Source: Corynebacterium sp. 74A (GTDB lineage: Bacteria; Actinomycetota; Actinomycetes; Mycobacteriales; Mycobacteriaceae). From it: a stretch of 64,000 nucleotides of DNA. A program made the position numbers and the translations under genes. The notes beneath the pieces were generated by a model. The model did not search any database, was not told the origin of the DNA, and saw nothing but the letters and a program-made list of their open reading frames with translations. Each line of letters starts with the position of its first letter. The stretch's first letter is position 1. This document shows, in pieces, positions 53,202 through 62,732 of the stretch. The stretch lies in NCBI RefSeq assembly GCF_008930665.1, contig NZ_PQMG01000001.1, positions 620,001 to 684,000 of the forward strand. The letters run 5' to 3'.

Positions 53202-55616
53202 TCAGCTTAAGCCGGTTTTCTGGAGTTCCGGAGGTCGGTGACGCTCGCGATCACGCTGTGCCTCACGCCGCGAGGCCGCCTGATTCACCCGCCACAGCAG
53301 CTCCACCAGCACGGCCCCGGCAACGCCGACCGCCACGGATTGCAGGAATAGTGGCGAGAGATGGGCGTCGAGAAGCAAAATATGGGCGCTGAAGGGCACG
53401 GCAAAAAGCGCCACATAGGCCAAGCCGGAGACCCCGATGAGCAGCATCTTCCACCAGTTCAGCGGGCGTGAGACCACCACGAGCACCCACCAGGCCATGA
53501 TGAGCAGGGCGGCCAGCGCCGCGGTGGCCTCGTGCTGATTCACCCCCGAGCCGTGTGGCGAAGAAGAAATCACCATCCACCACAGGGAGACTCCGAGCCC
53601 GATGACCACCCCGGAGGGCATGGCCAAACGCAGCACACGGCTCGCGAAGCCGGGCCGAGCGCGCTCGTGGTTGGGAGCCAAGGACAGGATGAAGGCGGGA
53701 ATGCCAATGGTGAACCAGCCGATCATTGTCACATGGATCGGCTGGAAGGGGTACACAACGCCAAATATGCCGGTGACCAGTGCCAAGATCACGGAGTAGA
53801 CCGTCTTTGTGAGGAAGAGATTGGCCACGCGCTCAATATTGCCAATCACCCGGCGGCCCTCGGCCACCACATGCGGCAGCGTGGAAAAGCGATTATCCAG
53901 CAACACCAGCTGGGCCACCGAACGGGCCGCCGGCGATCCAGACCCCATGGCGATACCAATGGAGGCTTCCTTCAAAGCCAGCACATCGTTTACGCCATCG
54001 CCCGTCATCGCTACCGTGTGCCCGGATTCCTTGAGCGCGAGCACCATCTGCTTTTTCATCTCTGGAGTCACGCGGCCGAACACGCGGCCACGCTCCACGG
54101 CCGCTCGAAACTCCTCGGGATCGGTGGGAAGCTCGCGGGCATCGATGGCCTCGGTCGAGATACCAAGGGACCGGGCCACCGCCCCCACCGATACCGCATT
54201 ATCGCCGGAGATGATCTTCAGCTGTACCTTTTCCTTGGCGAAGTAATCGAGGGTGGCACGAGCCTCGGGTCGGATCACCTGCTCCAGAATCACCAAGGCA
54301 TGCGGCTCAAACTCCGTCTCTGTTTTCCTCCCGAGCAAGAGCACGCGCTGGCCGAGCTGCATATGCTCATCGGCTGCGCGCGACTCGGGAGCCAGCACAT
54401 CGGGCGCCCCCAGCAGCCAGCACTCGCCGGAGGCCAGCTCCACACCTGAGTACTTCTTGGTGGAATCGAAAGCGATATGCTCACTCACCTGCGGCAGCGG
54501 GCTGGGCTCTCCCGGCGCGTCAGCACGGGAGTGCTGCAGCGCCTCGGCGATGGCCTGCATAGTGTCATTGGGGCGTTTATCGGCCTTGGCCATTGCGAGC
54601 AGCGTGGCCTCATACTCGGCCTCGGGGCGGCGACGTCCAGCATCCGCCACCACATCAAGGCCGGTATAGCCCATGCGGTTTTCCGTGAGCGTTCCGGTTT
54701 TATCAGCGCACACCACATCCACCCGCGCCAAACCTTCGATGGAGGGAAGCTCATTCACCAGCGCTTGGCGCTTGCCTAAGCGCACCACGCCGACGGCAAA
54801 GGCAATCGAGGTCATCAGCACGAGCCCCTCGGGCACCATCGGTACCAACGCCGCCACCATCGCCAGCAGGGACTCGCGTATTGGATTGCCGGTGCGCACC
54901 AGCTGGGTGTAGATCGCGAGCAGCCCCGTGGGAATAAGCAGCCAAGTGATGATCCGCAAGATCTTGTTGATCCCGTTTTGCAGCTCGGAGTCGGTGAGGG
55001 TGAAACGCCCGGCATCGCGTATCAGCTTGGCGGCATAGGCATCCTCACCGATGCCGGTGGCCTGGAAGGTGCCAAAGCCCGCGGCCACAAAGGAGCCGGA
55101 GTAGAGCGGATCTCCCACGGATTTCTTTATCGGCTCGGACTCGCCGGTGAGCATCGATTCATTGATCTCGAGCCCTTCGGAACTGCGCACCACGCCGTCC
55201 ACCACCAGCTGGTCGCCGGCGCCAATATCGATGAGATCGTCGAGCACAATAGAATCGCGCGGAATCTCGGCTGTGGCCCCATCGCGGATCACCTTCGGAT
55301 CCTCTTCGCCGAGGATCGTCAGCCGGTCCAGGGTGCGCTTGGCCCGCAGTTCCTGAATGATGCCAATGCTCGAGTTGGCGATAATGAGCAGACCGAAGGC
55401 ACCATTAATAAAAGAGCCCGTCGTCGCCACGATAATGAAGAGCACCCCGAGGATGGCGTTGATCCGGGTGAACACATTGGAATAAATAATGTCGCGGGTT
55501 CGCCGACCGGTGCGCCGCAGCGTCACGTTCACCTGGCCGCGCTCGCGCCGCTCGACCACCTGCGCCGAGGTCAAGCCTGCGGCGGGAGTGATTGCCCGTG
55601 TGGTGTCTACCTCCAT
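53202..55616 (-). CDS. ctpE: P-type cation-transporting ATPase CtpE-like
   Basis: 804 residues. TGES at 157-160 (actuator), PMVPEGL at 259-265 (membrane motif of this subgroup), phosphorylated Asp305 in DKTGTLT, MTGDGVNDVLALKEASIG in the P domain, and about 10 membrane helices. The PMVPEGL motif and 800-residue length match mycobacterial CtpE, reported as a calcium-importing P-type ATPase. Cation specificity is not proven by sequence. No N-terminal metal-binding domain. A basic C-terminal tail follows (EAQRDRERHRPPEL). Alone between mctC and the aldo/keto reductase gene. Confidence 0.9.
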   Translation of the reverse strand: MEVDTTRAITPAAGLTSAQVVERRERGQVNVTLRRTGRRTRDIIYSNVFTRINAILGVLFIIVATTGSFINGAFGLLIIANSSIGIIQELRAKRTLDRLTILGEEDPKVIRDGATAEIPRDSIVLDDLIDIGAGDQLVVDGVVRSSEGLEINESMLTGESEPIKKSVGDPLYSGSFVAAGFGTFQATGIGEDAYAAKLIRDAGRFTLTDSELQNGINKILRIITWLLIPTGLLAIYTQLVRTGNPIRESLLAMVAALVPMVPEGLVLMTSIAFAVGVVRLGKRQALVNELPSIEGLARVDVVCADKTGTLTENRMGYTGLDVVADAGRRRPEAEYEATLLAMAKADKRPNDTMQAIAEALQHSRADAPGEPSPLPQVSEHIAFDSTKKYSGVELASGECWLLGAPDVLAPESRAADEHMQLGQRVLLLGRKTETEFEPHALVILEQVIRPEARATLDYFAKEKVQLKIISGDNAVSVGAVARSLGISTEAIDARELPTDPEEFRAAVERGRVFGRVTPEMKKQMVLALKESGHTVAMTGDGVNDVLALKEASIGIAMGSGSPAARSVAQLVLLDNRFSTLPHVVAEGRRVIGNIERVANLFLTKTVYSVILALVTGIFGVVYPFQPIHVTMIGWFTIGIPAFILSLAPNHERARPGFASRVLRLAMPSGVVIGLGVSLWWMVISSSPHGSGVNQHEATAALAALLIMAWWVLVVVSRPLNWWKMLLIGVSGLAYVALFAVPFSAHILLLDAHLSPLFLQSVAVGVAGAVLVELLWRVNQAASRREAQRDRERHRPPELQKTGLS

Positions 55617-55773
55617 GAGCTCCGTAGTCTACCCCCTGTGTCCGGCGTAACTGAGCCGCGTGAGCACCCAAGACGGGGATTCACAGCGCTTTCCCAGCTG
55701 CGCCCTTGTCGCCCCCCCCCTCCTGCCAGCAGCGAAGCGGCGCTGCGCCCGGCTGGAGGCAGGGCCGTGGCGC

Positions 55774-56622
55774 TTAGCTAAACTCGCGGGGATCGGGCCC
55801 CACACGGCCGGCCCCCTCGCCCTGATCGATGGCGGTGATCCGCCGCAGTTCCTCCTCGCTGAGGGTGAAGGAGAAGACATCGATATTCTCCCGAATCCGC
55901 TCAGGCGTGCGCGAGCGCGGAATCACGATGCGATCCTGCTGCAGGCTCCAGCGCAGCGCCACCTGGGCAGGGCTGACCCCATGGTGCTCGGCGATCTCTC
56001 CCAAGATGTGATGGCTGAGGATCTCGCCCTGGCCCAACGGCGACCAGCACTCAGTAACGATGCCGTGGTGGTGGTGATAGTCCACGAGCTGGCGCTGCGA
56101 GAACCCGGGGTGGAGCTCGATCTGATTGATCGCGGGAGTGATGCCGGTATCGGCGATGATGCTGTCGAGAGTCTCCTCATAGAAGTTACAGACGCCCACG
56201 GTCTGTACCCTTCCCAGCCCTTGGAGCTGGGCAATCGCCTCGAAGCTGGCGCGGTAGGTGTCTGTATCCGGGCAGGGCCAGTGCACCATGTACATATCGA
56301 GATAGTCGAGGCCGAGTCGCTGCAGACTCTGATTGAAGGCCTCCCCTGTTTCCTCAAAGCCCTGTTGGTTATTCCACACCTTCGACACCACGAAGAGCTC
56401 ATCGCGTTCCACATCGCCGGCGGCAATCGCTGCGCGCAGGGCGGCGCCGACGGCCTCCTCATTCTTATAGATCGCTGCACAATCAAAGTGGCGATACCCT
56501 GCCTCGATGGCAGTGCGGATGACTGTGTCGCATTCATCCGGGTCGATCTTCCACAAGCCCAGACCGAGCTGCGGAATAGGGGTGGCGTCGTTGAGGGTGA
56601 TGGCGGGAACGCAAGTAGACAT
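55774..56622 (-). CDS. aldo/keto reductase
   Basis: 282 residues. Catalytic tetrad: Asp and Tyr in FDCAAIYKNEEAVG, Lys in VVSKVW, His in MVHWP. The cofactor-binding end is IVIPRSRTPERIREN with the NADPH-specific Ser/Arg pair. Similar to corynebacterial 2,5-diketo-D-gluconate reductase-type enzymes; physiological substrate unknown. The ATG at 56622 lies 7 nt behind CACAAT (56630-56635), the same layout as csm, so leaderless; an ATG at 56631 would overlap the hexamer. Confidence 0.88.
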   Translation of the reverse strand: MSTCVPAITLNDATPIPQLGLGLWKIDPDECDTVIRTAIEAGYRHFDCAAIYKNEEAVGAALRAAIAAGDVERDELFVVSKVWNNQQGFEETGEAFNQSLQRLGLDYLDMYMVHWPCPDTDTYRASFEAIAQLQGLGRVQTVGVCNFYEETLDSIIADTGITPAINQIELHPGFSQRQLVDYHHHHGIVTECWSPLGQGEILSHHILGEIAEHHGVSPAQVALRWSLQQDRIVIPRSRTPERIRENIDVFSFTLSEEELRRITAIDQGEGAGRVGPDPREFS

Positions 56623-56785
56623 AGTTCCCATTGTGCCCCTGCCCCGCGCTCAGGGCTATAGCCAGTACCTAGGTGTCCACCGTGGCAGGCGTCCAACCCG
56701 TCTATTAAGGTAGGCCTACGTGATTGTTGGAAAATATGTCCGTGTGTGAGTTCACACCATGACTATGAGGAAAGAACACCAGAGT

Positions 56786-57703
56786 ATGCACGACACCACA
56801 CTCCACATAGATGGATTGACCAAGCGCTATGGCGATGTCGTCGCGCTGCAGGACATGAGTTTTTCCGTCGCCCCAGGCGAGATCTACGGCTTTGTTGGCT
56901 CCAACGGCGCTGGCAAAACCACCACGATGCGCATCGCGCTTGGCGTGCTCACCGCCGATTCTGGCGAGGTGCGCTTGGGCTCACGGGCAGTCGACGACGC
57001 CCTGCGCCGCAGCTTTGGCTACATGCCCGAGGAACGCGGGCTCTACCCCAAGCAAAAGGTGGCAGAGCAGCTGCACTATTTCGCACGACTGCACGGGCTC
57101 GATGCTGCCGCTGCCAAGCGCAATACCGCCGAGCTGCTCGAGCGGCTGGGTCTCAGTGACCGCGCGAAGGACAAATTGGAGCAGCTGTCTTTGGGTAATC
57201 AGCAGCGGGTGCAGCTCGCCGCGGCGCTCGTCTTTGATCCGCAGGTGCTGATCCTCGACGAGCCTTTTAGCGGCCTCGATCCCGTGGCCGTTGAGGTGAT
57301 GTCCAACTCGCTGCGGGAACGCGCCCAGCAGGGCATTCCGGTGGTGTTTTCTTCGCACCAGCTGGATCTGGTGCAGCGTTTATGCGATCGCGTGGGCATC
57401 ATCAGCGGCGGCCGCATGATGGCTCAAGGTAGCGTCGATGAGCTGCGGCAGTCTGGGCCGGTGCTCTATGAGATCACCAGCCCAGCCACCACCGCGTGGT
57501 GGGAGGCGCTCGCCGGTGTGGAGCTCGTGGAACGCCACCAGGACACGGTTGTGCTGTCGATCTCCGAGGAGGCCACGCACGGCCCTGGCGGCTTCGATGA
57601 TCAGGAGCTGCTCCGGGCGGCGCTGGACGCCGGCCCCGTGCACCACTTTGGCCGTCGCCTGCCCTCTCTCACCGCGCTCTTCCAGGAGGTTGTGTCGCAA
57701 TGA
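56786..57703 (+). CDS. ABC transporter ATP-binding protein, NatA-like
   Basis: 305 residues. Walker A GSNGAGKTT (about 38-46), signature LSLGNQQRVQ (variant of LSGGQ), Walker B VLILDEPFSGLDP, H-loop VVFSSHQLD. The C-terminal 75 residues form a small extra domain typical of DUF4162-type NatA-like exporters. It powers the permease encoded next, overlapping by 4 bp (ATGA). The ATG at 56786 (MHDTTL) with AGGAAAG upstream is chosen; an ATG at 56759 lacks a ribosome site. Substrate unknown; homologues export Na+ or drugs. Confidence 0.9.
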   Translation: MHDTTLHIDGLTKRYGDVVALQDMSFSVAPGEIYGFVGSNGAGKTTTMRIALGVLTADSGEVRLGSRAVDDALRRSFGYMPEERGLYPKQKVAEQLHYFARLHGLDAAAAKRNTAELLERLGLSDRAKDKLEQLSLGNQQRVQLAAALVFDPQVLILDEPFSGLDPVAVEVMSNSLRERAQQGIPVVFSSHQLDLVQRLCDRVGIISGGRMMAQGSVDELRQSGPVLYEITSPATTAWWEALAGVELVERHQDTVVLSISEEATHGPGGFDDQELLRAALDAGPVHHFGRRLPSLTALFQEVVSQ

Positions 57704-58866
57704 ATTCCTATTCCTCTTTCTCCACGATCGGCCTCGTGATCAGGCGCGAGGCCGCAAAGCTGCTGAAATCGAAGAGCCTCTGGGTCATGCTCGGCGTGAT
57801 GCTCGCCATTTCGGTGGTGGGCGGAGTTGTGGGCTATATCAATTCCGACGATGAGGACACCGCCTCTGATTCTCCGGTGGTTGCCGTGCTGGGCGAAGAT
57901 CCCAGTATCCCCGACCGCGCCAGCGCCGAGGAGGCGCTGCGGGCCTCCGATGAAGAGGACAATGCCCCACGTCTTGATGCCGTGGTGGTACCCGCGGAGT
58001 CCGGCTCGGAGCTGCTCTACACCGGGGAGCTTCCCACCGGGCTGCTGGAGCAGCTCAACGCCACTCGCGCCGAGGTGTTTTTAGAATCCCAAGGCGTCGA
58101 CCCCGCAGCCATGGCAGCCACCCAGCTCATCCCGGTGCAGGTCGGCGACGGCGACGCGGGATTCTTCGGCGATCCCGACACCTTGGGTAACCGAGTGGTC
58201 GCGCTCGTAGGCGTTTTTCTTCTCGTCCTCGCTATTTTGATGTTTGCCGCCATGATCGGCACCGCCGTGATGGAGGAGAAAAGCTCGCGCGTCATCGAGA
58301 TCATTTTGGCCACGGTGCGCCCCCTCGATTTCCTCTGGGGCAAGGTGCTGGGTATCGGGCTCGTCGCCTTAGGCATGGTCACGGTGCTCTTTTCCGCAGG
58401 TATCGGCGCCGTGTGGGCCGCGGGGCTGACGGATGACCTCGACTTCGACCTCTCGATCATTCCCATTCTCGTGCTCTTCTTCATCCTCGGTTTCATCTTC
58501 TTCGGCCTGGTCTACGCCGCCGCAGGATCACTGGTATCGAGCATGGAGGACTACCAGTCGGCCCAGCTGCCCGCGCTGCTGCTGGCCTTGGCTATGACGT
58601 ACACCCCCATGTTCGGCTTTTCCAAGCTGGACAGCACGTTCATGGAGATCGCGACATGGATTCCACCCTTCTCGGTGGGCGTTGCCCCGCTGCAATACGC
58701 CGCGGGTAACCTTTCCGCGCTGCAGCTGGCGGCCAGTGCCCTGGTGCTGGTGCTCACCACCTTCGCCGTCAGCTGGCTCACCTCCCGTATCTACCGCAAC
58801 TCGGTACTGCACTCTGGCAGCGCCATCTCGTGGCTCAGCGCAGTCAAAAACGTGCGTTCGGCTTAG
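57700..58866 (+). CDS. ABC-2 type permease, NatB-like
   Basis: 388 residues. First membrane helix (about 25-50), a large extracytoplasmic domain (50-165; EDPSIPDRASAEEAL), then five to six helices (168-375) with LFAAMIGTAVMEEKSSRVIEIILATVRP (in parts: MIGTAVMEEKSSRVIEIIL, ATVRPLDFLWGKVLG), the ABC-2 signature seen in NatB. It forms an exporter with the ATPase just upstream. The ATG overlaps the ATPase stop codon. Confidence 0.9.
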   Translation: MNSYSSFSTIGLVIRREAAKLLKSKSLWVMLGVMLAISVVGGVVGYINSDDEDTASDSPVVAVLGEDPSIPDRASAEEALRASDEEDNAPRLDAVVVPAESGSELLYTGELPTGLLEQLNATRAEVFLESQGVDPAAMAATQLIPVQVGDGDAGFFGDPDTLGNRVVALVGVFLLVLAILMFAAMIGTAVMEEKSSRVIEIILATVRPLDFLWGKVLGIGLVALGMVTVLFSAGIGAVWAAGLTDDLDFDLSIIPILVLFFILGFIFFGLVYAAAGSLVSSMEDYQSAQLPALLLALAMTYTPMFGFSKLDSTFMEIATWIPPFSVGVAPLQYAAGNLSALQLAASALVLVLTTFAVSWLTSRIYRNSVLHSGSAISWLSAVKNVRSA

Positions 58867-59148
58867 CCGGCACACGCTTATCGACGCCGACCTCCCCGCC
58901 TCGTCGCGGTGGCGGTCGGCGTTATTCGCGTTCGACGGACACACCTTGGGGTGTGATCATTGTGGCCTCCCGCTACGGCCCTCTCAGCGCCCCCGCTGAT
59001 ACTGCTTGCACAGCCTCGATACTGCCACCGCAGTCCCGCGCAGCCTGCTACCACCACACCCGCACGTGGGTGTAACTCGGCGGCGCGGTGCAGAATTTTT
59101 GCGTCATTGGGCCCCGCTTTGGGGTGGGTGCGGATAAGCTCACCCAGT

Positions 59149-60627
59149 ATGGGACATACGAGCGCGCAGCAGCTGATTGATGAAGTACTCGACCCCGATT
59201 CTTTCCAGAATTGGGGCACCACGCCGAACTACGGCGATATCGACGATGCCTATAAGGATTCGCTAGCGCGGGCCCGCGAGAAATCCGGGGTGGACGAGGC
59301 CGTGATCATCGGGGAGGGCAGGGTCGCCGGCCACCGCGTAGCCTGCGTGCTCGGAGAGTTCCGCTTCCTCGGCGGCTCGATCGGCGCCGCCACCGCACGC
59401 CGCATCATCGACGGCATTCACCGCGCCACCGCGGAGAATCTGCCGCTGCTGATCTCCCCCTCCTCCGGTGGCACCCGCATGCAGGAAGGCACCCCCGCGT
59501 TCTCTTTGATGGTCTCCATCACCACCGCTGTGTATCGCCACAAGGACAAGCACCTGCCCTTCTTGGTGTATCTGCGCAACCCCACCACCGGCGGCGTGAT
59601 GGCCTCTTGGGGTTCGGCCGGCAATCTCACCTTCGCCGAGCCAGGGGCACTCCTCGGTTTCTTAGGCCCGCGGGTGGTGGAGCTGACCACCGGCAAGCCT
59701 ATGCCGCCTGGGGTGCAGACTGGGGAGAACCTCGCCACCCACGGGGTGATCGACGGCGTGGTTAACCCCGCGGAGCTCCGCACGAGCGTGATCAAGCTCA
59801 TCACCACCCAGCAGGGCTATGAACCGGAGCATTCGGCCTGGGATTCGATTGTGGCTACCCGTCGCAGCGATCGACCTGGCCTACGGGATGTGCTCACGGT
59901 GCTCTCCGATAGCTATATCGAGCTCAATGGCACCGGCGATGGCCGCCACTCCCCTGCCGTGCAGGTAGGCATAGCCACTCTCGGGGGCCGCCCCGTGGTG
60001 ATCATGGGGCAAGACCGGCACGCCCAGCCGCCGCACGCCGTCAGCGAGCTCGGCCCCGCAGCGCTGCGCTTCGCCCGCCGCGGCATCCAGCTGGCGCACG
60101 AGCTCAATATTCCTTTGATTTCTTTCATCGACACCCCCGGCGCGGAGCTCTCCCGCGAAGCCGAGGAGGCGGGTATGGCTGGCTCCATCTCTCGGACCTT
60201 GAATGAGCTGGTCAGCGTGGATGTACCCACGGTGTCCGTGATTCTGGGCCAGGGCTGCGGCGGCGGCGCGCTGGCGATGCTGCCCTCTGATGCGGTGATC
60301 AGCGCCGAGCATGGCTGGCTCTCCCCGCTGCCGCCCGAGGGGGCCTCGGCGATCATTTACCGCGATGTTCACCACGCGGCCGAGATGATGGATGCTCAAG
60401 ACGTCAGCGCGGTGTGTCTGATGAACGCCGGCATTGTCTCCGGCATTGTTCCCGAGGGACCAGATGGCGCCGCGGGCGGGGACGCCGCCGACAACCCCGA
60501 GGAGTTCATCACCCGCATCTTGGAGTCTGTGGATTACACGCTGTGGAATCTGGAGCACAACGTGAAGCTGGTCGGCCGCGAACACCGCTTCCAAGGCTAT
60601 GAGAAGCTCGCCGAGATGCAGCCTTAA
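59149..60627 (+). CDS. accDA: acetyl-CoA carboxylase carboxyltransferase, fused beta-alpha (AccDA)
   Basis: 492 residues. Beta-half (about 25-250): SSGGTRMQEGTPAF, NPTTGGVMASWGS, FLGPRVVELTTG. Alpha-half (about 255-490): FIDTPGAELSREAEEAG, VILGQGCGGGALAML, and SPLPPEGASAIIYRD. Both halves carry the carboxyltransferase crotonase-type fold; the N-terminal zinc ribbon of E. coli AccD is absent. It transfers carboxyl from biotin to acetyl-CoA for lipid synthesis with a biotinylated AccBC subunit encoded elsewhere. ATG at 59149 is 8 nt behind TAAGCT (59135-59140), so likely leaderless. Upstream open codons are not AccD-like. Confidence 0.93.
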   Translation: MGHTSAQQLIDEVLDPDSFQNWGTTPNYGDIDDAYKDSLARAREKSGVDEAVIIGEGRVAGHRVACVLGEFRFLGGSIGAATARRIIDGIHRATAENLPLLISPSSGGTRMQEGTPAFSLMVSITTAVYRHKDKHLPFLVYLRNPTTGGVMASWGSAGNLTFAEPGALLGFLGPRVVELTTGKPMPPGVQTGENLATHGVIDGVVNPAELRTSVIKLITTQQGYEPEHSAWDSIVATRRSDRPGLRDVLTVLSDSYIELNGTGDGRHSPAVQVGIATLGGRPVVIMGQDRHAQPPHAVSELGPAALRFARRGIQLAHELNIPLISFIDTPGAELSREAEEAGMAGSISRTLNELVSVDVPTVSVILGQGCGGGALAMLPSDAVISAEHGWLSPLPPEGASAIIYRDVHHAAEMMDAQDVSAVCLMNAGIVSGIVPEGPDGAAGGDAADNPEEFITRILESVDYTLWNLEHNVKLVGREHRFQGYEKLAEMQP

Positions 60628-60652
60628 ACTCGGCGCACGCGGATCGCACACA

Positions 60653-60709
60653 AACACCGCCGCGGATACGCTCTCCCCGCGAGGAGAGAACAGTATCCGC
60701 GGCGGTGTT
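60653..60709. terminator. bidirectional terminator between accDA and fkpA-like gene
   Basis: AACACCGCCGCGGATAC pairs perfectly with GTATCCGCGGCGGTGTT, with an inner CTCTCC/GGAGAG stem. Confidence 0.88.
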
Positions 60710-60734
60710 GCACTCTTTCGTGCCGTGGTGGTGA

Positions 60735-61094
60735 TTAGCCGACAGAGAGCAGGTCAATCACGAACACCAAGGTTCGGCCGGAGAGCGGGTGACCGCCACC
60801 GGCGGGGCCATAGGCGGCCTCCGGCGGGATAGTGAGCTGGCGACGACCGCCCACCTTCATCCCGGGGATGCCCTCCTGCCAGCCGGCGATGAGGCCGGAC
60901 AGCGGAAATTCGATAGCCTGGCCACGATCCCACGAGGAGTCGAACTCCTCACCGGTCTCGAAATCGACGCCCACGTAGTGAACCTCAACTAGGCCGCCCG
61001 GCTGAGCTTCATCGCCATCGCCGACCACGAGGTCCTCGATCACGATGTCCTCAGGTGCAGGCCCCTGTTGAACGTCAATCTGTGGCTTGTCCAT
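60735..61094 (-). CDS. fkbA: FKBP-type peptidyl-prolyl isomerase
   Basis: 119 residues, single FKBP domain without signal peptide. Core: EVHYVGVDFETGEEFDSSWDRG (in parts: VEVHYVGVDFETGEEF, DSSWDRG), PLSGLIAGWQEGIPGMKVGGRR, IPPEAAYGPAGGG and LVFVIDLL. It catalyses proline cis-trans isomerisation in the cytosol. ATG at 61094 with AGGAG. It sits between accDA and gltA as in other corynebacteria; no functional link is evident. Confidence 0.95.
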   Translation of the reverse strand: MDKPQIDVQQGPAPEDIVIEDLVVGDGDEAQPGGLVEVHYVGVDFETGEEFDSSWDRGQAIEFPLSGLIAGWQEGIPGMKVGGRRQLTIPPEAAYGPAGGGHPLSGRTLVFVIDLLSVG

Positions 61095-61430
61095 GAATTC
61101 ACTCCTGTTACATATGTATGTGCACTCGCGCCCCAGACACACGTGCCGCACCCGACGGTGCGTACCCGCGTGAGCGGTGGGGCGCCAGGCCGCGCACAAT
61201 GAGTGGCCTCGCCCCCGCTTGCATGCCAGCAGCGGGCGGATGACCGCACGCGTGATGGCAGCCTCTCGGGCTGGGTTACGCACCCAGTGTACCTAAGAAA
61301 TAACTCAACCCCGAATAATTTCTTGCCGTGGAGGCCTCCGGCGCCGACTGTCCCCGAGCGCGCGAAACCGCCGCCCCTCAGGCGAAGGACGGCGGTTCCT
61401 AACGCTTATCTTGCGCTATAAGGCGGGTTA
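61095..61430. other. 336-bp gap holding the gltA terminator and the fkbA promoter
   Basis: The inverted repeat AACCGCCG/CGGCGGTT at 61366-61397 (stem-loop 61364-61399) follows the gltA stop codon and is its likely terminator. The rest is the upstream region of fkbA; no gene is seen. Confidence 0.55.
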
Positions 61431-62732
61431 TTAGCCGCGCTCAGAGCGGGGCACGAACTCACGCAGCGGCTGGCCGGTGTAGACCTGACGCGGGCGGTAG
61501 ATCTTGGAGGCCGGGTTCTCCACGAGCTCGCGGTACTGGGCGATCCAGCCGGGCAGACGGCCCATGGCGAAGAGGACGGTGAAGAAGTCCGTCGGGAAGC
61601 CCATGGCGCGATAGATGAGGCCGGTGTAGAAGTCCACGTTCGGGTAGAGCTTGCGGGAGATGAAGTAATCGTCGTTGAGGGCGATCTCCTCCAGCTGCAT
61701 GGCCAGCTCCAGTGCCTCGTCGCCGCCGGTCTTCTCCAGCAGCTCGTGGGCGGTGTCCTTGATGATGGCGGCGCGCGGGTCGTAGTTCTTGTACACGCGG
61801 TGGCCGAAGCCCATCAGGCGGACGCCCTTTTCCTTGTTCTTCACGCGGTTCATGAAGTCGGTAGCGTCGCCGCCATTGTTCTCCTTGATGTCATCGAGCA
61901 TCTCGAGAACAGCTTGGTTGGCGCCGCCGTGCAGCGGGCCGGACAGGGCGTTGATACCAGCGGCCACGGAGACGAACATGTTGGACTGCGCGGAGGCCAC
62001 CATACGTACGGTGGAGGTGGAGCAGTTCTGCTCGTGATCGGCGTGCAGGATCAGCAGCTGATCCAGGGCCTTGACCATGAGCGGGTCGATCTCGTAGGGC
62101 TCGGTGGGGAAGCCGAACATCATGCGCAGGAAGTTGGCGCGGGCGTTGAGAGAGTTGTCCGGGTACATATAAGGCTGACCGTGGCGGGCGCGGTGAGCAT
62201 AGGCAGCCAGCATCGGCACCTTAGCCATGAGGCGCACGGTGGCCTTATCGAGGTGATCCTCATTCAGCGGGTCGAGCTCATCCTGGTAATAGGTGGAGAG
62301 GATGTTAAGGGAGGAAGCCAGCACTGCCATCGGGTGGGCGTTGCGCGGGAAGACGTTAAATTGCGCCTTGAAGTCCTCGTCCAGCAGGGTGTGGTGACGA
62401 ATGTCGTCATTGAACTTAGCCAGCTGCTCCCGGGTGGGAAGCTCGCCGTGAATCAGCAGGTAGGACACCTCGTTGAAGGTGGCCTTGGCGGCCAGATCCT
62501 CGATGGCGTAGCCGCGGTAGCGCAGAATGCCCTCGGCGCCATCGATGTAGGTGATGTCAGAGGCGGTGGAACCGGTAGACACATAGCCTGGGTCATAGGT
62601 GACCAAGCCGGTCTCCTGCAGCATCTTGCCGAGGACAACACCGTCGTTGCCTTCGGTGGCCTTGATGATGTCCATCTCGAATTCACCACCGGGGTAGTGA
62701 AGAACGGCCTTGTCCTTGTTTTCTGTAGCCAC
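61431..62732 (-). CDS. gltA: citrate synthase, type II
   Basis: 433 residues, close to C. glutamicum GltA in length. GTG start at 62732 behind GAAAGGGAT. Catalytic blocks: LILHADHEQNCSTSTVRM (His region), SGPLHGGANQAVLEML, MGFGHRVYKNYDPRA (catalytic His) and KLYPNVDFYTGLIYRAMG. ASN-rich entry GYVSTGSTASDITYIDG, RGYAIEDLA are also typical. It condenses acetyl-CoA with oxaloacetate to enter the TCA cycle. Carbon-source control in corynebacteria works through RamA/RamB/GlxR sites upstream; one G-run palindrome is visible at 63103-63123. Confidence 0.97.
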   Translation of the reverse strand: MATENKDKAVLHYPGGEFEMDIIKATEGNDGVVLGKMLQETGLVTYDPGYVSTGSTASDITYIDGAEGILRYRGYAIEDLAAKATFNEVSYLLIHGELPTREQLAKFNDDIRHHTLLDEDFKAQFNVFPRNAHPMAVLASSLNILSTYYQDELDPLNEDHLDKATVRLMAKVPMLAAYAHRARHGQPYMYPDNSLNARANFLRMMFGFPTEPYEIDPLMVKALDQLLILHADHEQNCSTSTVRMVASAQSNMFVSVAAGINALSGPLHGGANQAVLEMLDDIKENNGGDATDFMNRVKNKEKGVRLMGFGHRVYKNYDPRAAIIKDTAHELLEKTGGDEALELAMQLEEIALNDDYFISRKLYPNVDFYTGLIYRAMGFPTDFFTVLFAMGRLPGWIAQYRELVENPASKIYRPRQVYTGQPLREFVPRSERG

